A stretch of 64,000 nt of DNA from Luteimicrobium sp049844995 (GTDB lineage: Bacteria; Actinomycetota; Actinomycetes; Actinomycetales; Cellulomonadaceae), in the NCBI RefSeq assembly GCF_049844995.1, contig NZ_JBNCMC010000006.1, positions 1 to 64,000 of the forward strand, given 5' to 3'. Made by a program: the position numbers and the translations under genes. The notes under the pieces are model-generated. The model was not told where the DNA came from. It searched no databases and was given only the letters and a program-made list of their open reading frames with translations. Shown here one piece after another: positions 7,386 to 16,848 of the stretch; within the stretch, counting starts at the first letter, position 1; each line of letters begins with the position of its first letter.

Positions 7386-7446
7386 ACGTAGCGCGTTTCG
7401 CCCGAGGTCGCACGGAGTCCGCGCTACCTCGGGCGAAAGGCGCTAC
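7386..7446. terminator. Bidirectional terminator / palindromic repeat between convergent genes
   Basis: Inverted repeat TTTCGCCCGAGGT (7396-7408) / ACCTCGGGCGAAA (7426-7438), extended by outer arms GTAGCG (7388-7393) and CGCTAC (7441-7446). It lies between the convergent MDR gene and GH2 gene. The block ACGTAGCGC-N8-CGAGGTC recurs with N9 at 33704-33728, also between convergent genes. Confidence 0.7.
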
Positions 7447-7468
7447 CTCGGGGGCGGGCCTCCGACGA

Positions 7469-10132
7469 CTACTGCCCCGAGCCGGCCGCGATGACCGCCT
7501 CGTTGGCCGCACGGACCCGGGCGTTCTGCATCTTCGCGACCTCGCGGTCGTAGGTGTAGAACCCGTTGGTCTCGCCCTCGATGTCGGTGATCTGCGTGTA
7601 GACGGAGCCAGAGAGACCGCCACGCGCCAGCCCCACGAGCGCGGCCGTGTTCTGGACGTAGGCGTCGGTGAGCTCCGACGTCGACCCGAATGCCTGATAA
7701 GGACTGACGGACGTCGACCAGATGTGCCCGAGGACCGTCATCGACAGGCCGCCGTGCTCGCCGTCGATCGCGGCGCGCGTCGCGTCCGGCGTCGGCGTGG
7801 CGGGACCGGCGTACGTGTGCCAGTCGATGATGTCGCCCGAGCCGTTGTCGCCGGGCATGTCGCAGCAGTTCTGGCCGCTGCGGGTGTCCACGAGCCGCGT
7901 CGGGTCCTGGGCCTTGATCGACTTCGCGACGTCCGCGGCGCCGTCCTGGCTCCACTCGCCCCAGCCCTCGTTGAAGGGGATCCAGCCGATGATCGCCGTG
8001 GCCGAGTCGTGCTGGTCGATCATGCGCCGCAGCTCGGACTTCCACTCGTCCTGCTGGGCTGCGTCGCGGTTGCTCGACGACGGCATGTCCTGCCAGACCA
8101 TCATCCCGTCCTTGGCCGCGTCGTAGTACCAGCGCTGCGGCTCGACCTTGATGTGCTTGCGGATCGTGTTGAACCCGAGGTCCTTGGTGGTCTGGATGTC
8201 CCAGTTCAGCGCCTCCTCCGTGGGCGCCGTGTAGACGCCGTCGGGCCAGAAGCCCTGGTCGAGCGTCGCGAGGAGGAACGTCTCCTTGCCGTTGAGGACG
8301 ATCTTGTTCACGCCGTCGATCTTCTGGATGCCGATCGACCGGACGCCCACGTAGCTCCCGACCGTGTCCTTCGACGGCCCGTCGTGCAGCTGCGCCTTGA
8401 TCGTGTACAGGTACGGGTCGTCGGGCGTCCAGCGGTGCGAGCTCGTGATCGCCAGGTTCAGCCGCTCGTTCGCGGCGCCGCTGACCGTCCCGACCTTCTT
8501 GCCCTTCTCGTCGTACGCCGTCACGACGACCGACGCGTTCTTCGACGCCCCCGCCGCGTCGGCGGTGACCTGCACGGAGTCTCCGGTGCCGTCGTCGGAC
8601 GCGGAGAGCTGCGGGGTGAGCTGGAGCGAGTCCACGTGCACCTGCTCGACGGGCTCCAGCCACACGGTCTGCCAGATGCCCGACGACGCGGTGTACGACA
8701 GCCCGGTCGGGTGTGCGTTCTGCTTGCCGATCGGCTGGTCTCCCGTGGTGTCGGTGACGCGCACGACGACGTCGTTCGTGCCCTTCTTCACCGCGTCCGT
8801 GATGTCCGCCGTGAACGCGTCGTAGCCACCCGTGTGCTCCGCGACGACCTTGCCGTTCACGTAGACGGTGGCCTGGTAGTCCACCGCACCGAGGTTCAGC
8901 TCCAGGCGCTGCTGGTTCGGCTTGTCGCCGATCTTCCACGACGACGGCACCGTGAACGTCCGGTGGTACGCGACGTGGTCGTAGTGCTTCTGGATCCCGG
9001 ACAGCTGCGACTCGATGGGGTACGGGACGACGGCGGTCTGCGCGTCGTTCCACGAGGTGGGCGGCGCGGTGTCCGCCGCCGCCAACGGCTCGAAGTCCCA
9101 CTTCCCGTTGAGGTTCTGCCACGCGTCGCGCGTCAGCTGCGGGCGCGGGTACTCCGGCAGCGGGTGGTCCGGGTCGACGTCCTTGGCCCACTTCGTGGTG
9201 ATCAGGAAGGTCGAGTCGTTCGTCACCCGGCTCGCGAACGACGGCACCGGGTCGCCACCCGCAGTCACGCCGGCCGCGCCGTCGTAGACAACGATCGCGG
9301 AGACGTCACGCGGCACGCGCGCCCCCAGCGTCACCCGGACGTCGGACGACGTCGCGCCGGCGCTGACGCCGCTCACCGGGTAGTCGGTGTCGCCTACCGC
9401 CACCCGCACGTGCTTCGCGAGGTCCGCGGTGCCGGCCACCGCCCCGGGCAGGGTGAGGTCGACGCTCTTCCCGTCAGCGGGGATCGTCGCCTCGACGCCG
9501 TAGGGCGTGAAGTCCTCCGGCAGCGTGAACGCGGATGCCGGGACGGCCTCCTTGGCCACGCCGGCGTCGTCGGACTGCCAGCGCAGGTGGACGTTCGCAC
9601 CGCCGGTCGCCTGGAACTGCTCGAACGTGAACGGCACGGGCTGACCCGCCACCAGGTGCACCGCCTTCGTCGCGGTCTGCTCCTGGTCCCACTGGTTGAG
9701 CCACCAGTCGATCAGCTCGTCCGACGTCGACGAGCCGCCGACCCACAGGCGGAACCCGTTGTCGCCGATCGCGGAGAACGTGTAGTCGCCCGTCTTGGGC
9801 GCCGTCACGAAGCCCGACCAGCGCACCCCCACCTCGTCGGGCTGGCCGAGGATCGCCTTGTACGTCGGGATCATGTCGTCGACGTCGACGTCGGGATCCA
9901 CCAGCGACGCCTTGAGGTTGGCGTCGTCGAGCGCGAACGTGCTCGTGTCGGTGATCGTGTAGTAGTCGGCGCGCAGCCCGCTGCGTGCCGCCCCAGCGTC
10001 GGAGGGCTGGGCGGCGGACGCCGTCGTGGGCGCGAGCGAGACCGCGGCGGCCAGTGCCACGGCGCCGACGGCGGCCGCGCGCAGCCACCCGGTGGCGCCA
10101 CCCGCTCTCGTGCGGTGGGTGGGATGGGACAT
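7469..10132 (-). CDS. Secreted PA14-domain glycoside hydrolase family 2 protein (shorter paralogue)
   Basis: 887 residues. Signal peptide 1-40 (twin basic start, hydrophobic core, TASA cut); PA14 domain ~51-185 (SGLRADYYTITDTSTFALDD, GNDGFRLW-type core), a putative carbohydrate-binding module; then GH2 sugar-binding jelly roll, Ig-like sandwich and TIM barrel. Catalytic motifs visible: WIPFNEGWG (acid/base Glu, ~722) and IDGEHGG (probable nucleophile, ~790). It retains its glycosidase, but substrate is not fixed by sequence; beta-galactoside, glucuronide or furanoside are all open. It lies downstream of a longer paralogue and near a furanose-type ABC importer. Start ATG 10132 behind GAGG. Confidence 0.88.
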   Translation of the reverse strand: MSHPTHRTRAGGATGWLRAAAVGAVALAAAVSLAPTTASAAQPSDAGAARSGLRADYYTITDTSTFALDDANLKASLVDPDVDVDDMIPTYKAILGQPDEVGVRWSGFVTAPKTGDYTFSAIGDNGFRLWVGGSSTSDELIDWWLNQWDQEQTATKAVHLVAGQPVPFTFEQFQATGGANVHLRWQSDDAGVAKEAVPASAFTLPEDFTPYGVEATIPADGKSVDLTLPGAVAGTADLAKHVRVAVGDTDYPVSGVSAGATSSDVRVTLGARVPRDVSAIVVYDGAAGVTAGGDPVPSFASRVTNDSTFLITTKWAKDVDPDHPLPEYPRPQLTRDAWQNLNGKWDFEPLAAADTAPPTSWNDAQTAVVPYPIESQLSGIQKHYDHVAYHRTFTVPSSWKIGDKPNQQRLELNLGAVDYQATVYVNGKVVAEHTGGYDAFTADITDAVKKGTNDVVVRVTDTTGDQPIGKQNAHPTGLSYTASSGIWQTVWLEPVEQVHVDSLQLTPQLSASDDGTGDSVQVTADAAGASKNASVVVTAYDEKGKKVGTVSGAANERLNLAITSSHRWTPDDPYLYTIKAQLHDGPSKDTVGSYVGVRSIGIQKIDGVNKIVLNGKETFLLATLDQGFWPDGVYTAPTEEALNWDIQTTKDLGFNTIRKHIKVEPQRWYYDAAKDGMMVWQDMPSSSNRDAAQQDEWKSELRRMIDQHDSATAIIGWIPFNEGWGEWSQDGAADVAKSIKAQDPTRLVDTRSGQNCCDMPGDNGSGDIIDWHTYAGPATPTPDATRAAIDGEHGGLSMTVLGHIWSTSVSPYQAFGSTSELTDAYVQNTAALVGLARGGLSGSVYTQITDIEGETNGFYTYDREVAKMQNARVRAANEAVIAAGSGQ

Positions 10133-10225
10133 GGGTACCTCGTCTCCTCGTCGAGCGGAAAGGCGAGCGCCGCCCCCAGGTCCCCTCGGGGAGACGGAGG
10201 CGGCGCCCGCGTCGTGCTGGATGCG

Positions 10226-13200
10226 CTACTTCGCGAGCGTGGCCACGTCCGTCGCGGTCAGGGCCCGGTCGAACACGTGCACGTCGTCGACGGCTCCCTG
10301 GAGGAAGTCGACGTCGTTGCCCTGCCACTGCGCCCGGCCGATGGAGACGGTGCCGCTGGTCGCGTGCGTCTCGGTGGTGGGCTGCGTGCTCTGCAGGGCG
10401 CCGTTCACGTAGACGGCGATGGTCCCGGCGTCGGCGTCACGGACGCCGACCACGTGGTACCACTGCCCCACCTGGACCTTGACGTTCGAAGCGATCGCGC
10501 GCGGCCCGTTGGGGAAGCTGAACGCGAACCCCTGCTGCGTGTTGTTCGACCCGCTGTACTGCAGGAAGAACGGGCTCGACCCGCTGGCCTGGACGCTGTT
10601 GGCGGCCACGGCGGTCGAGTACGCGGTCGGGAGCGCGTCCATGCGGACCCACGCCGAGACCGAGTAGCTCTGCGTCGTGTCGAGCTTCGGGACGGACGCC
10701 GTCGCCTGGGCGGTCTTGCCGTCCAGCGCGACGGCCTTGCCGTGCTTGCCGTCCGTGAGCGTCGCGCCCCCGACGAGCGTCGCCGCCCCGGCCCGACCGC
10801 TCTGGTCGGGCACGGTCACGCCCGACGCCGCGTCGAAGTTCCAGGCACCGACGCCGACGACGCCGCCGCGGCCCTTCGCCGCCGGCTCGCCCGCGCCGGC
10901 CGCGAGGACCTCCTGGTTGACGGCCTTCACGCGCGCCTCGTCCATCTTGGAGATGCGGCGGTCGTAGGTGAAGAACCCGTTGAGCTCGCCCTCGACGTCC
11001 GTGATCTGCGTGTAGACGGAGCCGGACAGGTGGTCGCGGGCGTACCCGACGAGCTTCGCCGTGTTCTCCACGTAGGCGTCCGTGAGGCTCTTGGAGTCCG
11101 TCACCTCGCCGTAGGGGTTGATCGAGCCGCCGGCCCACATGTGCCCGAGCGTCGCGAGCGAGAAGCCTCCGTGCTCGCCGTCGATCGCGGCGCGCGTGGC
11201 GTCGGGCGCCGGGTTTCCCGGGCCTGTGTAGTCGTGGTAGTCGATGATGTCGCCCGAGTGCGTGTCACCCGGGATGTTGCAGCAGTTCTGGCCGCTGCGG
11301 GTGTTGACGAGGCGCGACGGGTCCTGGGCCTTGATCGACGCCGCGACGTCCGCGGCCTGCGGGATGCCCCACTGGCCCCAGCCCTCGTTGAAGGGGATCC
11401 AGCCGATGATCGACGTCGTCGAGATGTGCTGGTCGATCACGCGCTTCAGCTCGGACTTCCACTCGTCCTGCTGGGCGGTGTTGCTGTTCGAGCCGGACGG
11501 CATGTCCTGCCAGACCATCATCCCGATCTTGTCGGCGTCGTAGTACCAGCGCTGCGGCTCGACCTTGATGTGCTTGCGGATCGTGTTGAACCCGAGGTCC
11601 TTGGTGGTCTGGATGTCCCACGCGAGCGCCTGGTCGGTCGGCGCGGTGTACACGCCGTCGGGCCAGAAGCCCTGGTCCAGGGTCGACAGCAGGAACGTCT
11701 GCTTGCCGTTGAGGACGATCCGGTTCACGCCGTCGATGCTCTTGATGCCGATCGAGCGAACGCCGACGTAGCTGCCCACGGTCTCCTTGGAGGCCCCGTC
11801 GTGGAGCTGGACCTTGAGCGTGTAGAGGTACGGGTCGTCGGGCGTCCACCGGTGCGAGTTCGCGATGCGCAGGTTCAGCTGCTCGTTCGCGGCGCCGGAG
11901 GTCGCCCCGACCTTCTTGCCCTTCGCGTCGAACGCCGTCACGATGACCGACGCGTTCTTCGAGGCGCCCGCCGCGTCGGCGGTGACCTGCACGGAGTCTC
12001 CGGTGCCGTCGTCGGACGCGGAGAGCTGCGGGGTGAGCTTGAGGGAGTCCACGTGGACCTGCTCGACGGGCTCCAGCCACACGGTCTGCCAGATGCCCGA
12101 CGACGCCGTGTAGAAGATCCCGGACGGGTTCGCCGACTGCTTGCCCGCGGGCTGGGCCCCGGTGGTGTCGGTGACGCGCACGACGACGTCGTTCTGGCCC
12201 TTCTTCACCGCGTCCGTGATGTCCGCCGTGAACGCGTCGTAGCCACCCGTGTGCTCCGCGACGACCTTGCCGTTGACGTACACGGTGGTCTGGTAGTCGA
12301 CGGCGCCGAAGTTCAGCTCCAGGCGCTGCTGGTTCGGCTTGTCGCCGATCTTCCACGACGACGGCACCGTGAACGTCCGGTGGTAGGCGAAGTGGTCGTA
12401 GTGCTTCTGGATGCCCGAGAGCCGCGACTCGATGGGGTACGGGACGACGGCGGTCTGCGCGTCGTTCCACGAGGTGGGCGGCGCGGTGTCGGCCGTCGCG
12501 AGGGGCTCGAGGTCCCACGTGCCGTTGAGGTTCTGCCACGCGGCGCGCGTCAGCTGCGGGCGCGGGTACTCCGGCAGCGGGTGGTTCGGGTCGACGTCCT
12601 TGGCCCACTTCGTCGTGAGCTGGTAGGTCGACGCGTTGTCGATCGCCGCGTTGAAGCCCGGGACCTTCTCGCCGCCGGCGGTGAGCGAGCCGTTGCCGTC
12701 GTAGACGACGCGGCCGTACGCCTTGCCGAGGACCGACGCGCCGAGGCCGACCGTCACGGTGCTGCCGCTGGCGGTGACGGAGGAGATCGGGTAGTCCGTG
12801 CCGTCGACGGGCACGCGCAGGTGCGCCGCGAGGTCGGCGGTGCCGGCGACGGCGCCCGGGAACGTCAGGACGACGCTGTCGCCCTTCGCGGGGATCGTGG
12901 CGCTGACGTCGTACGGGTCGAAGTCCGACGGCGGGGTGAACGCGGAGGCGGGCACGGCCTCCTTGGCGATCCCGGCGTCCGTCGAGGCCCAGCGCAGGTG
13001 GACGTTCGCGCCGCCCGTCGCCTGGAACTGCTCGAACGTGAACGGTACGGGCTGACCCGCCTCGAGGTGCACCGTGTGGGTCGCGGTCTGCTCCGTGTCC
13101 CACTGGTTGACCCAGAAGTCGATGAGCAGGTCGGACGCGGCGCTGCCGCCGACCCACAGGCGGAAGCCGTTGTCGCCGATGGCCGAGAACGTGTAGTCGC

Positions 13201-13579
13201 CCGTCTTCTGCGCCGTGACGAAACCGGACCACCGCACGCCGACGTTCTCGGTCTTGCCCGTCATCGCCTTGTAGACCGGGATCATGTCGTTCACGTCGAC
13301 GTCCGGGTCGAGGACCGACGCCTTGAGGTTGGCCGGGTCGAGCGCGAACGTGCTGGTGTCGGTGATCGTGTAGTAGTCCGCGCGCAGCCCGCTGCGGCCG
13401 GTCTGGTCGACCGTCGGTGCGGCGGCCGACGCCAGCGCGTCGGCGGCACCGGCGTGGGTGGCGGCGGTCGCCGTCGGGACGACCGTGACGGCCGTGGCGA
13501 GCGCGAGGACGCCGACGGCCGCGGAGCGCAGCAGCCGGGTCCCGCGGCTCGTGGCCCGGGTGGGGGGTGGGTCGAACAT
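10226..13579 (-). CDS. Secreted PA14-GH2-LamG glycoside hydrolase (longer paralogue)
   Basis: 1117 residues. Signal peptide through about residue 45, PA14 domain, three GH2 domains with the same catalytic motifs as the neighbour (WIPFNEGWG, IDGEHGG), then a C-terminal LamG/concanavalin-like module of ~210 residues (YSVSAWVRMDAL, VGQWYHVVGVRDADAGTIAV) that the shorter paralogue lacks. Start: ATG at 13597 has no ribosome site; ATG 13579 follows AGAGG by seven bases. It shares long blocks of identical DNA with 7469-10132, showing tandem duplication with gene conversion. Probably acts on cell-wall or plant polymers outside the cell. The 93-bp gap allows co-transcription of the two genes. Confidence 0.88.
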   Translation of the reverse strand: MFDPPPTRATSRGTRLLRSAAVGVLALATAVTVVPTATAATHAGAADALASAAAPTVDQTGRSGLRADYYTITDTSTFALDPANLKASVLDPDVDVNDMIPVYKAMTGKTENVGVRWSGFVTAQKTGDYTFSAIGDNGFRLWVGGSAASDLLIDFWVNQWDTEQTATHTVHLEAGQPVPFTFEQFQATGGANVHLRWASTDAGIAKEAVPASAFTPPSDFDPYDVSATIPAKGDSVVLTFPGAVAGTADLAAHLRVPVDGTDYPISSVTASGSTVTVGLGASVLGKAYGRVVYDGNGSLTAGGEKVPGFNAAIDNASTYQLTTKWAKDVDPNHPLPEYPRPQLTRAAWQNLNGTWDLEPLATADTAPPTSWNDAQTAVVPYPIESRLSGIQKHYDHFAYHRTFTVPSSWKIGDKPNQQRLELNFGAVDYQTTVYVNGKVVAEHTGGYDAFTADITDAVKKGQNDVVVRVTDTTGAQPAGKQSANPSGIFYTASSGIWQTVWLEPVEQVHVDSLKLTPQLSASDDGTGDSVQVTADAAGASKNASVIVTAFDAKGKKVGATSGAANEQLNLRIANSHRWTPDDPYLYTLKVQLHDGASKETVGSYVGVRSIGIKSIDGVNRIVLNGKQTFLLSTLDQGFWPDGVYTAPTDQALAWDIQTTKDLGFNTIRKHIKVEPQRWYYDADKIGMMVWQDMPSGSNSNTAQQDEWKSELKRVIDQHISTTSIIGWIPFNEGWGQWGIPQAADVAASIKAQDPSRLVNTRSGQNCCNIPGDTHSGDIIDYHDYTGPGNPAPDATRAAIDGEHGGFSLATLGHMWAGGSINPYGEVTDSKSLTDAYVENTAKLVGYARDHLSGSVYTQITDVEGELNGFFTYDRRISKMDEARVKAVNQEVLAAGAGEPAAKGRGGVVGVGAWNFDAASGVTVPDQSGRAGAATLVGGATLTDGKHGKAVALDGKTAQATASVPKLDTTQSYSVSAWVRMDALPTAYSTAVAANSVQASGSSPFFLQYSGSNNTQQGFAFSFPNGPRAIASNVKVQVGQWYHVVGVRDADAGTIAVYVNGALQSTQPTTETHATSGTVSIGRAQWQGNDVDFLQGAVDDVHVFDRALTATDVATLAK

Positions 13580-13779
13580 CTGCCTACCTCTTCTCATCGT
13601 TGAGCCGGAACTTGGCGAGGTGTGTCTGAGCCGGTGGACGCCTGTTCGATCAGGTTTCGCTCACCAACGAGACACAGTCTGACAACGCTGACCGACGAAG
13701 GCAACAGTTACGAGCAATCAACGACACTTCCCAACACCGACCGTGTCGGGTTCTGAGCGAAGTGCTCGGCGCTGGCAAG
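13580..13779. other. Divergent intergenic region upstream of the GH2 genes
   Basis: About 200 bp between the divergent GH2-LamG gene and the kinase-fold gene; it must contain promoters for both. I see no convincing copy of the 25-bp DeoR element found near 19.8 and 20.7 kb and no strong palindrome. Confidence 0.4.
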
Positions 13780-14796
13780 ATGTCCGGGATGTTGACGGAC
13801 CGGCACGACCGCCACCACCGGATCTCGGCCTCGCTCCCGACCCGTGGCGACGACGAGCTCGCCGCGCTGCTCGCCACCGGCACCGACAACGGCGTGGGTG
13901 CAGGCGGCGGTACCTCCGTGATCGACGTCGACGGTGTGGCGGTCTTCGCCAAGCGGATCCCGATCACCGACCGCGAGCTGGCCCGTCCGCGGAGCACGGC
14001 GAACCTGTTCGACCTGCCGACGTACTGCCAGTACGGCATGTACCCCCTGGCCGGCCCGGGTTTCGGGGCCTGGCGCGAGCTCGCGGCCGACGAGATCGTC
14101 ACCGCAGGCGTGCTCGCCGGAGAGTCCGACGCCTTCCCGTTGCTGTACGGCTGGCGGGTGCTCCCCGGCCGGCCGCCCGTCGCGGCCGAGCACCTCGACG
14201 TCGACGCCGTGGTGGCCCAGTTCGGCGGTGCTCCGGGCGTCCGCACCCGGTTCGCCGAGCTGGCCGCGGCGACCGCGAGCCTCGTGCTGTTCCTCGAGCA
14301 CGTCCCCGCCCCGGTCACCGACCTGCTGGGCGACCCGGCCGTGCCGGTCGAGTCGGTCGAGCGGCAGCTGCTCGACATGGTGGCGTTCCTGCGCCGTCGC
14401 GAGCTGCTCCACCTGGACGGGCACTTCGGCAACATGCGGGCCGACGGCGACCGGATCCGTCTCACGGACTTCGGCCTGGCCACCTCGCCGCGGTTCGACC
14501 TGTCCGACGCCGAGCGCGCCTTCGTCGCCCGCAACGTCGACCACGACGCCGACTACGCGGCGATGCGGCTGGTGAACTGGCTGGTCACGACGGTGTGCGG
14601 GGTTCCGGTACCGGAGACCGGTGGACCCGTGGTCCGCAACGCCTTCGTGCGTGCGTGTGCCGACGGCGCGATCCCGGACGACGTGCCGGAGGTCGTCGCG
14701 GGCGTCCTGACCCGACACGCCGCGGCCGCAGCACGGATGAACGACTTCTGCTGGCGACTGTTCGACGGAGACCTCCACGCGGAGTATCCCTGCTGA
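13780..14796 (+). CDS. Protein-kinase-fold protein of unknown substrate
   Basis: About 338 residues, no signal peptide. The C-terminal lobe carries HLDGHFGN (catalytic-loop HxDxxxxN pattern) and LTDFGLA (metal-binding DFG). The N-lobe has a glycine-rich GVGAGGGTSV loop and a VFAKR segment supplying a likely ATP-binding Lys. This places it in the kinase-like (PKL) superfamily with key residues intact. It is not a typical Hanks Ser/Thr kinase, and a small-molecule kinase (sugar or antibiotic) is as likely as a protein kinase. Start is uncertain: GTG 13762, ATG 13780 (used) or ATG 13789; none has a good ribosome site. Divergent from the GH2 genes, convergent with the ABC operon. Confidence 0.65.
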   Translation: MSGMLTDRHDRHHRISASLPTRGDDELAALLATGTDNGVGAGGGTSVIDVDGVAVFAKRIPITDRELARPRSTANLFDLPTYCQYGMYPLAGPGFGAWRELAADEIVTAGVLAGESDAFPLLYGWRVLPGRPPVAAEHLDVDAVVAQFGGAPGVRTRFAELAAATASLVLFLEHVPAPVTDLLGDPAVPVESVERQLLDMVAFLRRRELLHLDGHFGNMRADGDRIRLTDFGLATSPRFDLSDAERAFVARNVDHDADYAAMRLVNWLVTTVCGVPVPETGGPVVRNAFVRACADGAIPDDVPEVVAGVLTRHAAAAARMNDFCWRLFDGDLHAEYPC

Positions 14797-14802
14797 CCGC
14801 TG

Positions 14803-14833
14803 GGCCGGCCGATGACGAGCGCACCGGCCGGCC
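14803..14833. terminator. Bidirectional terminator
   Basis: GGCCGGCCG / CGGCCGGCC hairpin with a ~13-base loop between the convergent kinase-fold gene and the last permease gene of the ABC importer. Outer bases CGCT/AGCGG extend the pairing. Confidence 0.6.
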
Positions 14834-14842
14834 GAGCGGCCG

Positions 14843-15880
14843 TCAGGGCAGGCGCCTCACCCGGGTGAGCGTCGTCTGGATCAGCACGACGACCGCGAGG
14901 AACAGTCCGTTGGCGAGGTCGGACGCGGACGACCCGTACTGGGACAGGTGCACGCCGATGAGGTTCTGGATCACGGCGAGGAGCAGGACACCGGCGGCGG
15001 TGCCGACGATCGAGCCCGCGCCGCCCGTCAGCAGCGTGCCGCCGATGATCACGGCCGCGATGGCGGTGAGCTCGTAGCCGAGGCCGATGTTCGTGACGCC
15101 CGACTGCAGGCGGGACGCGTTGAGCATCCCCGCCGCGCCGGCGACCGTCGCCGACAGCACGTAGACGAGCACCTTGGTGCGCGCCACCGGCAGGCCCATG
15201 AGCAGCGCCGCGTTCTCGCTGCCGCCGATCGCGAACAGCGCCTGCCCGAACCGCGTCCGCATCAGCAGGATCCCGCCCAGGACGAACAGGATGACCGCCG
15301 TGAGGATCGGACGCCAGGTGCCGTCGCCGAGCCAGAGGAAGGGCGAGCCCTTGGGGACCAGGTACGTGTTGGTGCCCTCGGCCGAGATCGCCTGCAGTAG
15401 CCCCCGGGCGAACAGCATGCCGGCGAGCGTCACGATGAACGGCGCGAGCCTCGCCCTCGCGATGAGCGTGCCCTGGACCAGCCCGAACAGGACGGCCACG
15501 ACGAGCGGCAGCAGGACCGCGACGAGGATGCCGCCGTGCCCCGCTCCCCAGGCCGCGAGGACGCCGCCCAGCGCGAACATCGAGCCGACGGAGAGGTCGA
15601 TGCCGCCCGTCAGGATGACGAAGGTCATGCCCAGCGCGAGGAGCGACGTGTACGCGTTGCCGACGAGGATCGACTGGAAGTTCCCCCAGTCGGCGAACCC
15701 GTCGGAGAACAGGCACGCGGCGACGAACACGATCACCAGCGAGACGAGGCCGCCCTGCTGCTGCGCGATCCCCGTGATGCGCTCGAGCCGGGTCTCGCCC
15801 GTGACGTCGACGTTCACGCCGGCGTCCGGGACCCGGGGCGTCGTCGGGCCGGCCGAGCCCGTGGGGTTCAGTGTGCTCAT
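14843..15880 (-). CDS. YjfF-like furanose ABC transporter permease
   Basis: 345 residues, about nine membrane helices after a ~45-residue cytoplasmic leader. It has the BPD_transp_2 (ribose/galactose-type) signature with ALGMTFVILTGGIDLSVGSM and the coupling region RTRFGQALFAIGGSENAALL. It starts by ATGA overlap with the preceding permease and is the last gene of a four-gene operon whose order (binding protein, ATPase, permease, permease) matches E. coli ytfQ-ytfR-ytfT-yjfF, the galactofuranose importer. Two distinct permeases are expected to form a heterodimer. A bidirectional terminator follows. Confidence 0.88.
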   Translation of the reverse strand: MSTLNPTGSAGPTTPRVPDAGVNVDVTGETRLERITGIAQQQGGLVSLVIVFVAACLFSDGFADWGNFQSILVGNAYTSLLALGMTFVILTGGIDLSVGSMFALGGVLAAWGAGHGGILVAVLLPLVVAVLFGLVQGTLIARARLAPFIVTLAGMLFARGLLQAISAEGTNTYLVPKGSPFLWLGDGTWRPILTAVILFVLGGILLMRTRFGQALFAIGGSENAALLMGLPVARTKVLVYVLSATVAGAAGMLNASRLQSGVTNIGLGYELTAIAAVIIGGTLLTGGAGSIVGTAAGVLLLAVIQNLIGVHLSQYGSSASDLANGLFLAVVVLIQTTLTRVRRLP

Positions 15881-16848
15881 CGTCCGCTCCGTCCCCGCGC
15901 CGCGTACACGGCGCCGATGATGATGACGGCCTCGACCATCTGGCTGTAGGAGGTCTTGACGTTGTTCTGGATCAGGGTCGCGGTGACGAGCTGCATGAAG
16001 ACCGCTCCGGCGACCGTGCCGAGCACCCGGATCCGGCCGCCCGTGAGCGGGGTGCCGCCGACGACGACGGCCGTGATCGCGGAGAGCTCCAGGTTGAGCC
16101 CGTAGTTCGACGGGTCGGCGTAGCCGCCGTGCCCGACGAACAGCACGCCCGCGATGGCCGCGAACAGGCCGGAGACGACGTAGACGGTCACGAGGACCCG
16201 CTTGACGGGCAGCCCGGCGAGCGCGCTCGCGGCCCGGTTGTCGCCGATCGCGGTGAGGCGGCGGCCGAACGCCGTCCGCCGCACCACGAACGCCACGACC
16301 AGCACGAGCACGACGGCGAGCCAGACCTCCTGCGGGATGCCGAGCCAGCTGTCGAGCCCCAGCGCGCCGATGGTCTCGTCGGTCACCGCCTTGGCGCTCG
16401 CGCCGTTGAGGATGACCGCGAACCCGCGTACGCCGATCATGAGCGCCAGGGTCGCGATGATCGGCTGGACGTTCGCCACCGCGACCATGAGGCCCGCGAG
16501 CAGGCCGGAGACGCAGCCCGCGACCAGGGCGACGACGATCGAGAGCCACGCCCCGTACCCCAGGTACAGCGGGATCACGGCCGACGACAGCGCGACCACC
16601 GCGCCCACCGACAGGTCGATGCCCTCGGTCGTGATCACGAGAGCCATGCCCAGCGCGACGATCAGCACGGGGACGACCTGGAAGGCCTGGACCCGGAAGT
16701 TGTCCAGGGAGAAGAACGACGGCTCGATCGCGGTGTTGACGACGATCAGCACGACGATCGCCGCGTACACCCCGTAGTCCTGCAGCCACGCGACGACGCG
16801 GTGGCGGTCGAGCGCGGCCGGCGCCGGCCGGACGGCGACGTCAGTCAT
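15877..16848 (-). CDS. YtfT-like furanose ABC transporter permease
   Basis: 323 residues, integral membrane, BPD_transp_2 family: ALGMALVITTEGIDLSVGAV and the coupling loop RTAFGRRLTAIGDNRAASAL. It overlaps the ATPase gene by eight bases and the second permease by four, so synthesis of the complex is coupled. With its partner it should form the membrane channel of a YtfQRT-YjfF-like importer. The substrate is inferred only from family resemblance (pentofuranose or galactofuranose); ribose or another monosaccharide is possible. Confidence 0.88.
   Translation of the reverse strand: MTDVAVRPAPAALDRHRVVAWLQDYGVYAAIVVLIVVNTAIEPSFFSLDNFRVQAFQVVPVLIVALGMALVITTEGIDLSVGAVVALSSAVIPLYLGYGAWLSIVVALVAGCVSGLLAGLMVAVANVQPIIATLALMIGVRGFAVILNGASAKAVTDETIGALGLDSWLGIPQEVWLAVVLVLVVAFVVRRTAFGRRLTAIGDNRAASALAGLPVKRVLVTVYVVSGLFAAIAGVLFVGHGGYADPSNYGLNLELSAITAVVVGGTPLTGGRIRVLGTVAGAVFMQLVTATLIQNNVKTSYSQMVEAVIIIGAVYAARGRSGR

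Noticed and set aside
7724..13603. A very long + strand open frame opposite the two GH2 genes (about 1959 codons)
   Set aside because: It mirrors the antisense of two well-supported glycosidases; Arg/Val/Gly-rich translation and no domain patterns. Typical antisense artefact of high-GC DNA.
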